This document shows, in pieces, positions 35,513-44,383 of a stretch of DNA of 64,000 nucleotides. The notes under the pieces are model-generated. The model made no database searches. It worked only from the letters and a program-made list of their open reading frames with translations, and was not told the origin of the DNA. Position numbers and translations under genes: made by a program. How positions within the stretch are numbered: the first letter of the stretch is position 1; every line of letters starts with the position of its first letter. This DNA is from Bradyrhizobium sp. 138. GTDB lineage: Bacteria; Pseudomonadota; Alphaproteobacteria; Rhizobiales; Xanthobacteraceae. The stretch spans positions 356,001 to 420,000 of the forward strand of contig NZ_JADPKT010000003.1 of NCBI RefSeq assembly GCF_023074075.1, given 5' to 3'.

Positions 35513-36535
35513 TTACGGCTTGCTCGGGCGCAGCTCGACGCCGACGCCCTTGTTGACGAAGCGCAGCGTGTAGGATTTGCGGAAGTCGAGATCCGCCTTG
35601 ACGACGCCGGCCTTGACCATCTTGTTGAAGAAGGAGGTGTAACGCTCGTCGCTCATCGCGCCGATGCCGTTCTTCACACTGTCGCCGGAATCGACGATGC
35701 CATGCTCCTTCATCTTGGCGACGGAATAGGCGAGCAGATCGTCGGTCATCTCAGGATTGAGCTTCTTGATCAGCGCGTTGCCGGCGGAATTGTCGCGGTA
35801 GATGTAATTGTACCAGCCGATCATGGAGGCATCGACGAAGCGCTGCACGAGGTCAGGCTTCTTCTCGACGACATCGCGGCGGGTCTCGACCAGGGTCGAA
35901 TAGGTGTTGAATCCGTAGTCGGCGAGCAGCAGCACGTTGGGCTTGAAGCCGGCGGCCTTCTCCACCGCGAAGGGCTCTGACGTCACGTAGCCCTGCATGG
36001 CGCTCTTGGGATTGGCGATGAAAGGCTGCGGATTGAAATTGTAGGGGCGGACGTTCTTCTCGCTGAAGCCATATTCGGACTTCAGCCATTGGAAATAGCT
36101 GGTCATGCCCTCCTTGGAGACGAACAGCGTCAGCGGCTTCAAGTCCTCGATCTTGCCGACCTTGACATCCGGCTGCGTCAGCATCACCTGCGGATCCTTC
36201 TGGAAGATCGCGGCGATGGTCACGACCGGGACGTTGTTGGCGATTGCATCGAACGACATCAGCGTGTTCGCGGCCATGAAGAAATCGATCTTGCCGGCGA
36301 TCAAGAGCATCCGATTGTTCTCGTTGGGCCCGCCGGGGACGATGGTGACGTCGAGGCCATATTTCTTGTAGGTGCCGTCAGCGACGGCCTGGAAGAAGCC
36401 GCCATGCTCGGCCTCGGCGACCCAGTTGGTGCCGAAGGTGACCTTGTCCAGCGTGTCGGCGCGCGCCGGGACGCCGCAAAGGAAAGCGGCCAAGAGGCCC
36501 GCCGTGAGCGTACGCCGCAGATGAAAGGGGGACAT
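35513..36535 (-). CDS. ABC transporter substrate-binding protein, NMT1/THI5-like
   Basis: A protein of 340 residues from the ATG at 36535, chosen for its signal peptide (MSPFHLRRTLTAGLLAAFLC, then PARAD). It has the NMT1 pattern TFGTNWVAEAEHGGFFQAVA at the start and GPNENNRMLLIAGKIDFFM. Members bind pyrimidine thiamine precursors, riboflavin, nitrate, taurine or other small molecules, so the substrate stays open. It is the first gene of a five-gene operon, divergent from the creatininase-family gene 125 bp away. Confidence 0.88.
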   Translation of the reverse strand: MSPFHLRRTLTAGLLAAFLCGVPARADTLDKVTFGTNWVAEAEHGGFFQAVADGTYKKYGLDVTIVPGGPNENNRMLLIAGKIDFFMAANTLMSFDAIANNVPVVTIAAIFQKDPQVMLTQPDVKVGKIEDLKPLTLFVSKEGMTSYFQWLKSEYGFSEKNVRPYNFNPQPFIANPKSAMQGYVTSEPFAVEKAAGFKPNVLLLADYGFNTYSTLVETRRDVVEKKPDLVQRFVDASMIGWYNYIYRDNSAGNALIKKLNPEMTDDLLAYSVAKMKEHGIVDSGDSVKNGIGAMSDERYTSFFNKMVKAGVVKADLDFRKSYTLRFVNKGVGVELRPSKP

Positions 36536-36660
36536 AATGGCACTCCGTCGATCGCTTCCGGCCAATCGCGTCTGGCTCATGTGAACACAACGCGATAAAA
36601 CCGCATGACACCAGGGGACGCGAGCCGGCCGGGCCCGCATCCCCTGATAACCCAAATTAC

Positions 36661-37494
36661 GTGACAAATTCGGGCAAAGAAACCTTGATGACGCCGTCCC
36701 GCGACTGGACCGAGATCCGCTGGGCCGATGCGAGCCCTGCGGAGATGTCGCGCTGGATCGCGGTGCTGCCGCTGGCGGCGACCGAGCAGCACGGCCCGCA
36801 TCTGCCTGTCACAACCGACGTGCTGATCGCGGACGCCTATCTGGCGCGGGTGCGCGAGCTGTTGCCTGGGAATATTCCCGCGACGTTTCTGCCCGTCGAG
36901 CCGGTCGGAATTTCCACGGAGCATATCGATTATCCCGGTACGCAGACGCTGCCGACTGACGTCGCGCTGAAGCGATGGACAGGAATCGGCGAGGATGTCG
37001 CGCGGCGAGGGGTGAAGAAGCTCGTCATCATCACCAGCCATGGCGGCAACAGCGCGGCCATGATGTTGATTGCGCAGGATTTGCGCGCGTATCAAAAAAT
37101 GTTCGTGGTGACGACGTCCTGGTCGCGGCTGTCGGGCGCTGACAAATTGTTCCCGGCCGACGAAGTCCGACACGGCATTCATGGCGGCGCCATCGAAACC
37201 TCGATCATGCTGGCGCGCTATCCCGATCAGGTGCGCAAAAATGCCATCGCGGATTTTCCCGCGAGCAGCATCGCGTTGGAAAAGCAGTATCGCTGGCTGT
37301 CGACGCAGCGGCCCGCACCGTTTGCCTGGCAGGCGCAGGACCTGAACGCCAGCGGCGCAGTCGGCAATGCGACATTGGCCGTGGCTGAGAAGGGCGAGCA
37401 GCTCATCGATCAAGGCGCCCGTGCTTTTTGCGAGCTTCTGAGCGAGGTCGATAACTTCGACGTGAACAGGCTCGCCAAGGGACCGCTCGGCTAG
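36661..37494 (+). CDS. Creatininase-family amidohydrolase
   Basis: A protein of 277 residues from a GTG at 36661; the ATG at 36688 is an alternative start. The metal-binding residues of the family are present: Glu42 and His44 in ATEQHGPHLPV, Asp53 in TTDVLIAD, and Glu in GIHGGAIETSIML. The SHGGN loop is also there. Members open cyclic amides (creatinine, formamidopyrimidines from flavin synthesis). Its divergent placement from a binding-protein-dependent importer suggests it acts on the imported compound or a product of it. Confidence 0.85.
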   Translation: MTNSGKETLMTPSRDWTEIRWADASPAEMSRWIAVLPLAATEQHGPHLPVTTDVLIADAYLARVRELLPGNIPATFLPVEPVGISTEHIDYPGTQTLPTDVALKRWTGIGEDVARRGVKKLVIITSHGGNSAAMMLIAQDLRAYQKMFVVTTSWSRLSGADKLFPADEVRHGIHGGAIETSIMLARYPDQVRKNAIADFPASSIALEKQYRWLSTQRPAPFAWQAQDLNASGAVGNATLAVAEKGEQLIDQGARAFCELLSEVDNFDVNRLAKGPLG

Positions 37495-37634
37495 CCCATA
37501 TCCATCTGGAGTTGTTCATAAAAATGCTTCGCTCCGGGAGCGGATTTGCCGCATTCGAACCGGACGCGAAGAGCCTCCGTCAAACTGGGCACGCGGGCCA
37601 CAACGGACCGCCTCAACCCCGGATGGAGTTTCAC

Positions 37635-37898
37635 ATGTCGATCAAGACCAAGATTGCCGCTGTCGCTCTCGCTGCCCTCACCGTCACCGGCAGCATCGTG
37701 TCCACCACCTCCTCGGCCGAAGCCAAGCAGCCCGGTTGGGTCTGGGGTGTCGGTGCCGGCATCGCCACCGCCGCCGTCGTCGGCTCCGCGATCGCCGCCA
37801 GCAACGACCCCTATTACTACGGTTATCACCGCTGCGGCTGGGTCGCCCAGTACAACGCCTTCGGCCACTACGTCGGTCGCGTTCGTACCTGCTACTGA
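37635..37898 (+). CDS. Small secreted Gly/Tyr-rich protein
   Basis: A protein of 87 residues. The ATG at 37635 is preferred, with GGATGGAG 7-14 nt upstream; an ATG at 37623 is in frame. A signal peptide (MSIKTKIAAVALAALTVTGS, then a cut after AEA) leads to a short mature part with a small hydrophobic segment (GVGAGIATAAVVGSAIAAS), then DPYYYGYHRCGWVAQYN and two cysteines. Similar small proteins are common in Bradyrhizobium, and their role is unknown. A strong terminator follows. Confidence 0.75.
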   Translation: MSIKTKIAAVALAALTVTGSIVSTTSSAEAKQPGWVWGVGAGIATAAVVGSAIAASNDPYYYGYHRCGWVAQYNAFGHYVGRVRTCY

Positions 37899-38265
37899 TC
37901 TAGGTACCTGAGGCCGATCTCACGTGGATCCTGCGTCCGACACGGGCGCCTCATCCACCCCGTGTCGTGCCCCCGACCCCGCCCGGCTGTCCCCCCGGGC
38001 GGGGTCATTCTTTTTGGCCCTACGTATTTGTTGCAGCCGCGTCACACAGCGGTGCGAACCCTCTTCTGCGACGATGCTCACTAATTGCTATTGCGAATTA
38101 ATCGCAATAAATCTTGCAATAGGCTCAGACGCCTGAGACGAAGTCGCGTCGAGCCTGGATCATCTCGGCCCGATCGCGTGGGTCCCGGAACCTGATGACA
38201 GCGTGGCCTCGAATTGGCAGGGATATCGCGGCGAATGGATAGATTCGCGTTTGGGGGCGTGCGTT
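37899..38265. other. Intergenic region between the small secreted protein and the porin gene
   Basis: It holds a strong terminator at 37975-38015 and then an AT-richer part (38080-38130) that probably carries the porin promoter. No other gene is supported. Confidence 0.5.
37975..38015 (+). terminator. Rho-independent terminator after the small secreted protein gene
   Basis: A 12-bp GC stem, GACCCCGCCCGG paired with CCGGGCGGGGTC (37975-37986 and 37995-38006), has an 8-nt loop and is followed by ATTCTTTTT. Confidence 0.88.
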
Positions 38266-40266
38266 TTGACGTCGAGAAGTCACAGACACCGGTGTTTGCG
38301 AACGGCTGCGGCGATTGCCACCGGCGTGCTGGCTCTTCCCGCCACAGGCACCGCGGCCGATCTGCCGCTGAAGGCCCCCGCGCTGCGCGCGGTCTATGAT
38401 TGGACCGGGCTCTATATCGGTGCGCATGCCGGCTACAGCCGCGGCTCGTCGCACTTCGCGTTGAACGACGGCACCGCAGTCGGCGACAACGGCGTCTTCA
38501 GCGGCATGATCGGTGGCGTCCAGGCCGGCTACAATTACCGGCTCAACTCCGGCTGGCTGGTCGGCATCGAAGGCGATTTCTCGTTTCCCAATTCCATCAC
38601 CTCGAACTCGATCGTCTCGTTCCTGACGACGCCCGCCAACACCGTCACGCAGCAATGGGACTACACCGCGAGCCTGCGCGGCCGCGTCGGCTACACCAGC
38701 GGTCCGTGGCTGGTCTACGCCACCGGCGGCTTTGCATGGATGGGCGAGCGCTATTTCGACACGCCGGCCTCCGGCGCCGAAATCCCGAAGATCTTGAACA
38801 CGCGACCCGGCTGGGTCGCGGGCGCCGGCGTCGAATACGGTTTCGCGCCGCATTGGAGCGCACGGCTCGAATATCTCTACAGCCGCTTCGATGGCGCCAA
38901 TGTCGCGTTCTCCACCGGCGCCCAATACGCCTCCTCGTCGCTCGACTTCCAGCAGGCCAGGCTCGGCCTCAACCGCAAGGTGGATTGGCCGGGCATGAAG
39001 AGCTACGACCCGAAAAGCTCTCTGATCGACACGGAATCCGATCGCTGGGAGATCCACGGCCAGAGCACCTATCTGCCGCAAGGCTATCCGTCGTTCCCCG
39101 CGCTCTATACCGGACCGAACTCGCTCTCGCCGTCGCGGCAAGCCAAGGCGACCTGGAGCAACAGCCTGTTCCTGAACGCACGGCTGTGGGACGGCGGCGA
39201 GGTCTATTACAACCCGGAACTGCTGCAGGGATTTGGACTGAACGACACAGTCGGCGCCGCCGGCTTCCCGAACGGCGAAGCGCAAAAGTCGAACTTCCCC
39301 TATCCGCATTACAACACCTCGCGCCTGTTCGTGCGCCAGACCTTTGGATTTGGCGGCGAGCAGGAAGAGCTCGCGAGCGGGCAGCTGCAGCTGGGACAGA
39401 AGGTCGATGTGTCCCGCCTCACCGTGCAGGCCGGCAAGTTCGCGGTGGTCGACGTGTTCGATGGCAATGCCTACGCCAAGGACACCCGCAAGGACTTCAT
39501 GAACTGGTCGCTGTGGGCGCCGGGCGCTTTCGACTATTCCGCCGACAAGGTCGGCCTCACCTACGGCGTCACCGCCGAGCTCAACCAGAAGCATTGGGCG
39601 CTGCGCGGCGGCTATTTCCTGATGGTGTCCGAGTCCAATTCGAATCATTTCGACACCAGGGTCGGGGAGCGCGGCCAGTACGTGCTCGAGCTCGAGACGC
39701 GCTTCTCGCTGTTCGGCCAGCCCGGCAAGCTCAGGACCATGGGCTGGCTCGACAGCGCCAATATGGGCAGCTTCCGCGAGACGCTGGACAATCCCGCGCT
39801 CAATCTCGACATCGCGCAGACCCGGCGCGGCCGCGTGAAGTACGGCTACGTGCTCAACCTCGAGCAGGCGATCACGGACGATGTCGGGGTGTTCGGCCGC
39901 TGGAGCTGGAACGACGGCCGTTTCGAAACGCTGGCCTTCACCGACATTCATCGCAGCCTGTCCGCGGGGTTGTCGATCAAGGGCACGACATGGGGCCGGC
40001 CCGACGACGTGATCGGCGTCGGCGGCGCCATCAACGCGATTTCGCAGGACTACCGCGACTTCCTCGCCGCCGGCGGCCTCGGCGTCCTGATCGGCGACGG
40101 CGCGCTCAACTACCGCAAGGAGCGCATCCTCGAGACCTATTACGCCTATGCGCTGAACAAGAATCTCACCCTCACCGCCGACTACCAGCTGATCGTCAAC
40201 CCCGCCTACAATGCCGACCGCGGACCGGTGTCGGTGTTCTCGGGGCGGCTGCACGGGGAGTTCTGA
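38266..40266 (+). CDS. Outer-membrane protein: Omp25/31-like barrel fused to an OprB-type carbohydrate porin
   Basis: The TTG at 38266 (666 residues) directly precedes a good signal peptide (TAAAIATGVLALPATGTAAD) and has a G-rich ribosome site; a GTG at 38203 would add 21 residues. Mature residues to about 230 form an OmpA-like eight-strand barrel of the rhizobial Omp25/31 type (YDWTGLYIGAHAGYSRG, then GVQAGYNYRLNSGWLVGIEG, and GAGVEYGFAPHWSARLEYLY). The remaining 400 or so residues match OprB-type porins (HGQSTYLPQGYPSF, LFLNARLWDGGEVYYNPEL, TLTADYQLIVNPAYN) and end in Phe, as outer-membrane barrels do. Two barrels in one chain is uncommon. Confidence 0.85.
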   Translation: MTSRSHRHRCLRTAAAIATGVLALPATGTAADLPLKAPALRAVYDWTGLYIGAHAGYSRGSSHFALNDGTAVGDNGVFSGMIGGVQAGYNYRLNSGWLVGIEGDFSFPNSITSNSIVSFLTTPANTVTQQWDYTASLRGRVGYTSGPWLVYATGGFAWMGERYFDTPASGAEIPKILNTRPGWVAGAGVEYGFAPHWSARLEYLYSRFDGANVAFSTGAQYASSSLDFQQARLGLNRKVDWPGMKSYDPKSSLIDTESDRWEIHGQSTYLPQGYPSFPALYTGPNSLSPSRQAKATWSNSLFLNARLWDGGEVYYNPELLQGFGLNDTVGAAGFPNGEAQKSNFPYPHYNTSRLFVRQTFGFGGEQEELASGQLQLGQKVDVSRLTVQAGKFAVVDVFDGNAYAKDTRKDFMNWSLWAPGAFDYSADKVGLTYGVTAELNQKHWALRGGYFLMVSESNSNHFDTRVGERGQYVLELETRFSLFGQPGKLRTMGWLDSANMGSFRETLDNPALNLDIAQTRRGRVKYGYVLNLEQAITDDVGVFGRWSWNDGRFETLAFTDIHRSLSAGLSIKGTTWGRPDDVIGVGGAINAISQDYRDFLAAGGLGVLIGDGALNYRKERILETYYAYALNKNLTLTADYQLIVNPAYNADRGPVSVFSGRLHGEF

Positions 40267-40331
40267 GCTGCGGCTCCGGCGATGGCCGGGTGATGGGCCG
40301 CGGTATTCAGTGGGACTGTAACCCCTCACCC

Positions 40332-40376
40332 GGATCGCATCTTCGATGCGATCCGACCTCTCCCTACGGGAGAGGT
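40332..40376. repeat. Double hairpin in a convergent gap, family E
   Basis: Two perfect adjacent hairpins: GGATCGCATC/GATGCGATCC (40332-40354) and ACCTCTCCC/GGGAGAGGT (40356-40376), each with a 3-nt loop. It lies between the convergent porin and chemoreceptor genes and probably ends transcription. Confidence 0.82.
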
Positions 40377-40419
40377 GTTCGAGTCCTTGGCTCGCTTCGA
40401 TCCATTCGATGACGAATTT

Positions 40420-42495
40420 CTACGCCGCGCGGATCGCGTCCAAAAATTTTCCGACCTCGGTCTTGAGACGGCTGCTTTCGCCTGAGAGCGACCTTGCCGA
40501 CGCGAGCACGTTGGAAGATGCCGATCCGGTCTGGCTGGCGCCGCGCTGGACGTCGACGATGCTGGCGGAGACCTGCTGAGTGCCGCGCGCCGCCTGCTGC
40601 ACGTTGCGCGAAATCTCCCGCGTCGCTGCGCCCTGCTCCTCGACCGCCGCGGCGATCGCGGACGCAATCTCCGACATGCGCGAGATGGTGTCGCCGATCG
40701 ACTTGATGGCGCCGACGGAATCCTCGGTCGCGGCCTGAATGCCCGAGATCTGCTGGCTGATCTCGCCGGTGGCCTTGGCGGTCTGCTCGGCGAGCGCCTT
40801 GACCTCGGAGGCGACCACGGCGAAGCCGCGTCCGGCCTCGCCGGCGCGCGCCGCCTCGATGGTGGCATTGAGCGCCAGGAGATTGGTCTGGCCCGCGATC
40901 TGGCTGATGAGCTCGACGACGTCGCCGATCCGGCCCGCGGCCTTGGCGAGCTCGCCGACATGGTCGTTGGTCCGCCCGGCCTGCTGCACGGCCTCTCCGG
41001 CGATGCGCGCGGAGTCCTGCACCTGCCGGCTGATCTCGTCGACCGACGAGGCCATCTCCTCGGCCGCCGCGGCGACGGTCTGGACATTGGTGGAGGCCTG
41101 TTCGGAGGCGGCAGCGACGGTCGCGGTGACCTTTTCAGATTGATCGGTCGCGCTCGTCAGCGTTCCCGCGGACACTTCGAGCTCCGAGGAGGCCGACGAC
41201 ACCGTGTTGATCACGTCGCCGATCATGGCTTCGAACTCGCGCGCGATCTGGTCCATGCGCTGGCTGCGCCGGAGCTTCGCGTCGGCCTCGATTGCTGCCG
41301 CCGCGTCGGCTTCCTTCTTGGCGAGCAGAGAATCCTTGAAGTGCTGCAGCGAGCCCGCCACCTGGCCGATCTCATCATTGCGGCCTGTTGCCGGGATCTC
41401 GACCTCGTGGTGTCCGGCGGCGAGGGTTCCGATCACGTCCGCGATCCGGCCGAGCGGTGTCACCACGCGGCTGCGCAGCATCATGGTCACGCCGCCGAGC
41501 GTTCCGAGCAGGGCAAGCACGGCCACGCCCGCCAGCGCGAGCATCGCGAAGGCGCCGTCGCGCGCGGCCGAGGCACGCTCGGCGGCTTCCGCCAGCGCAG
41601 CGTCGCGCACGCCGTAGAACATCTGGATGGCCGGCACGATGGCCTTCGCCAGCTCGTCGGCGTTGAGGCCGTACTTGCCGTCGCCCTTCGCCGCAGGCAT
41701 CTCCTTCTCCACGGCCGAGGCTGCTTTTCCAAAATAGGATTCCGTCGCCGCCTTCAGCGCGGTGGCGATGCGGGGCGGATTGCCGAGCTGCTCCATGCCG
41801 GCTTCGATGCGCTCGCGGTCGGCTTCCACACGTCCCTGCATGCGATCCATCAGCGACAATTCGGCCGGCGTGAGCGGGCGGCGTGCGGACAGCGCCGGGG
41901 ACAGCGTGGCAGCGCGGCTGCCGGCGGAAACCCGCAGGTCCTGCGCGGTCCGCGCCAGGCTCAACAGTGCCGCAAGCGAGGAATCAGCATTGATCACCTT
42001 CGCTTCGAGCCGGTTCATGACGGGTTCTATATTGGCGAGGACCTCGGCAACACCGGGCAGGAAGCCCTTGATCGCGGCGCTGTCGCGTGCCGCCAGAGCA
42101 AGACCCATTGCACGATCGGCCGCCGCGGTGATCTCCTTCAGCCGCCGTACGGCGCGGTCGAGATTTTCACTGATCGCTGCGCCGTCATCCAGCACCATGA
42201 TGGCGCGCTTTGCGGCCTCGAAGCCGGCTTCGGCAGCTTTCGCGGCCTTTGCCGCAGCTTCGAGCTGAGCCTGGGTCGCAACGGCTTCCTGGAAGATCGG
42301 GCCGATGTAGGGAGCGCGGAGACTCGCAACGTGCTGGCTGGCCATCAGCGTCGCACCGAAGGCATCGACCGTCTTGATCGCGTCGGAGCGGTTCGTGAAG
42401 ATGCGCGTCTGGGGTATCAGCACCTCGGCGCCGAGGATGACCGCAAAAACCGTCACCGTCAGCATCGACAACGCGAAAAGCTTCCCGATCCGCAT
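40420..42495 (-). CDS. Methyl-accepting chemotaxis protein
   Basis: A protein of 691 residues. A first transmembrane helix at about 5-25, a large helical periplasmic domain to about 310 and a second helix at about 315-340 are followed by HAMP ([19 protein letters not shown]). The cytosolic signalling domain has the conserved hairpin tip [20 protein letters not shown] and [20 protein letters not shown]. It would send an external signal to CheA. No che genes are in the window, and the ligand is unknown. Confidence 0.93.
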   Translation of the reverse strand: MRIGKLFALSMLTVTVFAVILGAEVLIPQTRIFTNRSDAIKTVDAFGATLMASQHVASLRAPYIGPIFQEAVATQAQLEAAAKAAKAAEAGFEAAKRAIMVLDDGAAISENLDRAVRRLKEITAAADRAMGLALAARDSAAIKGFLPGVAEVLANIEPVMNRLEAKVINADSSLAALLSLARTAQDLRVSAGSRAATLSPALSARRPLTPAELSLMDRMQGRVEADRERIEAGMEQLGNPPRIATALKAATESYFGKAASAVEKEMPAAKGDGKYGLNADELAKAIVPAIQMFYGVRDAALAEAAERASAARDGAFAMLALAGVAVLALLGTLGGVTMMLRSRVVTPLGRIADVIGTLAAGHHEVEIPATGRNDEIGQVAGSLQHFKDSLLAKKEADAAAAIEADAKLRRSQRMDQIAREFEAMIGDVINTVSSASSELEVSAGTLTSATDQSEKVTATVAAASEQASTNVQTVAAAAEEMASSVDEISRQVQDSARIAGEAVQQAGRTNDHVGELAKAAGRIGDVVELISQIAGQTNLLALNATIEAARAGEAGRGFAVVASEVKALAEQTAKATGEISQQISGIQAATEDSVGAIKSIGDTISRMSEIASAIAAAVEEQGAATREISRNVQQAARGTQQVSASIVDVQRGASQTGSASSNVLASARSLSGESSRLKTEVGKFLDAIRAA

Positions 42496-42737
42496 CCTGG
42501 ATCCCCCGAATATATTTCTGCAATGTCGAAAACCTAGCCGCCGGCCACTAAGAGCCCGTTAAACAAGGAGTCCCGTAGTTCCACGGACGCATGCGGGAGC
42601 TTGTCGGGATGCCCCTTCGATCGCCCGCAGTTCCCGCGGGCACCAAATGAGGCAAAATTGACGGCATTTCCTCGCCGAATACCTATATCAAGGCATGTGC
42701 CGTTCGTACGGCGGCACTCACTTACCTCGGAACGTCA

Positions 42738-44033
42738 ATGCTCTCGGTCGAACTCGTCATCGTCGTCGTCCTGATCGTCATCAATGGCCTCTTGTCCATG
42801 TCCGAGCTGGCCGTGGTCTCGTCCCGTCCGGCCCGGCTGTCGCTGCTCGCCGCCAAGGGCATCCGCGGCGCCGAGCGGGCGCTGACGCTGGCGGCCGATC
42901 CCGGCAAATTCCTCTCGACGGTGCAGATCGGCATCACGCTCGTCGGGGTGCTCTCCGGCGCGTTCTCGGGCGCGACGCTCGGACAACGGCTGACGCAATG
43001 GCTGCTCGAGCTCGGCCTGTCCCCCGGCATTGCCGACATCGTCGGCGTCGGAATCGTCGTGACACTCATCACCTACGCCACCCTGATCGTCGGCGAGCTG
43101 GTGCCGAAACAGGTGGCGCTGCGCGATCCCGAAAGCATCGCGGTGAGGGTTGCGCCAGCCATGCACATGCTTGCCAAGGTCTCGCTGCCGCTGGTCTTTC
43201 TGCTCGACGTCTCCGGCAGGCTGATCCTCACGCTGCTCGGCCGTGGCGGCAAGTCCGAGGAGAAGGTCTCGGAGGACGAGATCCATCACCTCGTCAGCGA
43301 GGCCGAGAGCGCAGGTGTGCTCGAACCCGGCGAGAAGGAGATGATCGCCGGCGTGATGCGGCTCGGCGACCGTCCGGTGGGCGCCGTCATGACGCCGCGC
43401 ACGGAGGTCGACGAGATCGACCTGAACGACGATGTGGCCGCCATCCAGGAGATCATCGCCAAGAGCCCGCACTCGCGCTTTCCCGTCTCCGATGGCGACC
43501 GCGACAAGCCGATCGGCGTGCTACAGGCCAAGGACCTGCTGGTCGCCTATATGAACGAACGCAACCCCGACCTGCGCGCGCTCGTGCGCGAGGCGCCCGG
43601 CATCCCGGCGTCGGCAGACGCGCGCGACGTGCTGACCATCCTGAAAACTGCTCCGGTGCATGTCGGGTTCGTCTACGACGAATATGGTGGCTTCGAAGGC
43701 ATGGTGACGGCCGCCGACATTCTCGAATCGATCGTCGGCGCCTTCCATTCGGAAGCGGGACCGCCGGAGCCGGCCTATGTCAGGCGCGCCGACGACTCGT
43801 TTCTGATCTCCGGCTGGATGCCGGTCGACGAGTTCGGCGAGTTGCTCGGCGTCGAATTGCCGCCGCACCGCTACAACACGGTGGCGGGCCTGGTGCTGCA
43901 ACAGTTCAACGCGCTGCCCGACACGGGCGATGCCTTCGACTTCGGCGGCTGGCATATCGAGGTGATCGATCTCGATGGACGGCGCATCGACAAGATCTTG
44001 GCGAGCCGATTGAGCGAGGTCGAGACGGGGTAA
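42738..44033 (+). CDS. HlyC/CorC-family (CNNM-like) membrane protein
   Basis: A protein of 431 residues. The DUF21/CNNM transmembrane domain spans about 1-180 (VLIVINGLLSMSELAVVSSR at the start). A CBS pair follows (VMTPRTEVDEIDL and FPVSDGDRDKPIGVLQAKDL), then a CorC_HlyC domain (ADDSFLISGWMPVDEF). Despite the name hemolysin, family members are linked to Mg2+ or Co2+ handling. It is single and ends 22 bp from the convergent PilZ gene. Confidence 0.9.
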   Translation: MLSVELVIVVVLIVINGLLSMSELAVVSSRPARLSLLAAKGIRGAERALTLAADPGKFLSTVQIGITLVGVLSGAFSGATLGQRLTQWLLELGLSPGIADIVGVGIVVTLITYATLIVGELVPKQVALRDPESIAVRVAPAMHMLAKVSLPLVFLLDVSGRLILTLLGRGGKSEEKVSEDEIHHLVSEAESAGVLEPGEKEMIAGVMRLGDRPVGAVMTPRTEVDEIDLNDDVAAIQEIIAKSPHSRFPVSDGDRDKPIGVLQAKDLLVAYMNERNPDLRALVREAPGIPASADARDVLTILKTAPVHVGFVYDEYGGFEGMVTAADILESIVGAFHSEAGPPEPAYVRRADDSFLISGWMPVDEFGELLGVELPPHRYNTVAGLVLQQFNALPDTGDAFDFGGWHIEVIDLDGRRIDKILASRLSEVETG

Positions 44034-44055
44034 ATTGAGCGGAGGGGCGAGCCCT

Positions 44056-44295
44056 TCACCCGAGCCTCACGCCGATCCGCTTCTCCTTACGCCAGATCAC
44101 GGTGCAGGGCCGATGGCTTCCGTCGGCCTGGACGAACAGGGTGAAGTGCTCGGGGATGCCGACCGGGCTGGTGACGCCGAGCGCCGCGCCGGTGTCGGAC
44201 AGGTTGCGCACGGTGCAGTCGATCGCGCCGCCGCCAAACTCGATGGTTCCGGCCTTCAGCACGCGATGCCTTGCCTTGTCGCGCCGTTCGTCCAT
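44056..44295 (-). CDS. PilZ domain protein
   Basis: A single-domain protein of 79 residues from the ATG at 44295. It has the cyclic-di-GMP binding elements RDKAR (RxxxR, residues 5-9) and NLSDTG (D/NxSxxG). Upstream codons to 44460 are open but noncoding in character. It lies 88 bp after the glutamate synthase-like gene on the same strand. As a stand-alone adaptor it would change a partner's activity when c-di-GMP is bound. Confidence 0.85.
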   Translation of the reverse strand: MDERRDKARHRVLKAGTIEFGGGAIDCTVRNLSDTGAALGVTSPVGIPEHFTLFVQADGSHRPCTVIWRKEKRIGVRLG

Positions 44296-44383
44296 GGAGA
44301 ACAATCTACACCCAAAGTTGAAACAAGCGTTAAAAGCCGTCCCCCGGAGAATTACGTGGCGGGGCCAGCCGCCGGGGCGACGC

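Noticed and set aside
38125..40329. A 734-codon minus-strand frame opposite the porin gene
   Set aside because: Antisense shadow; the plus strand has a signal peptide, barrel motifs and a terminal Phe.
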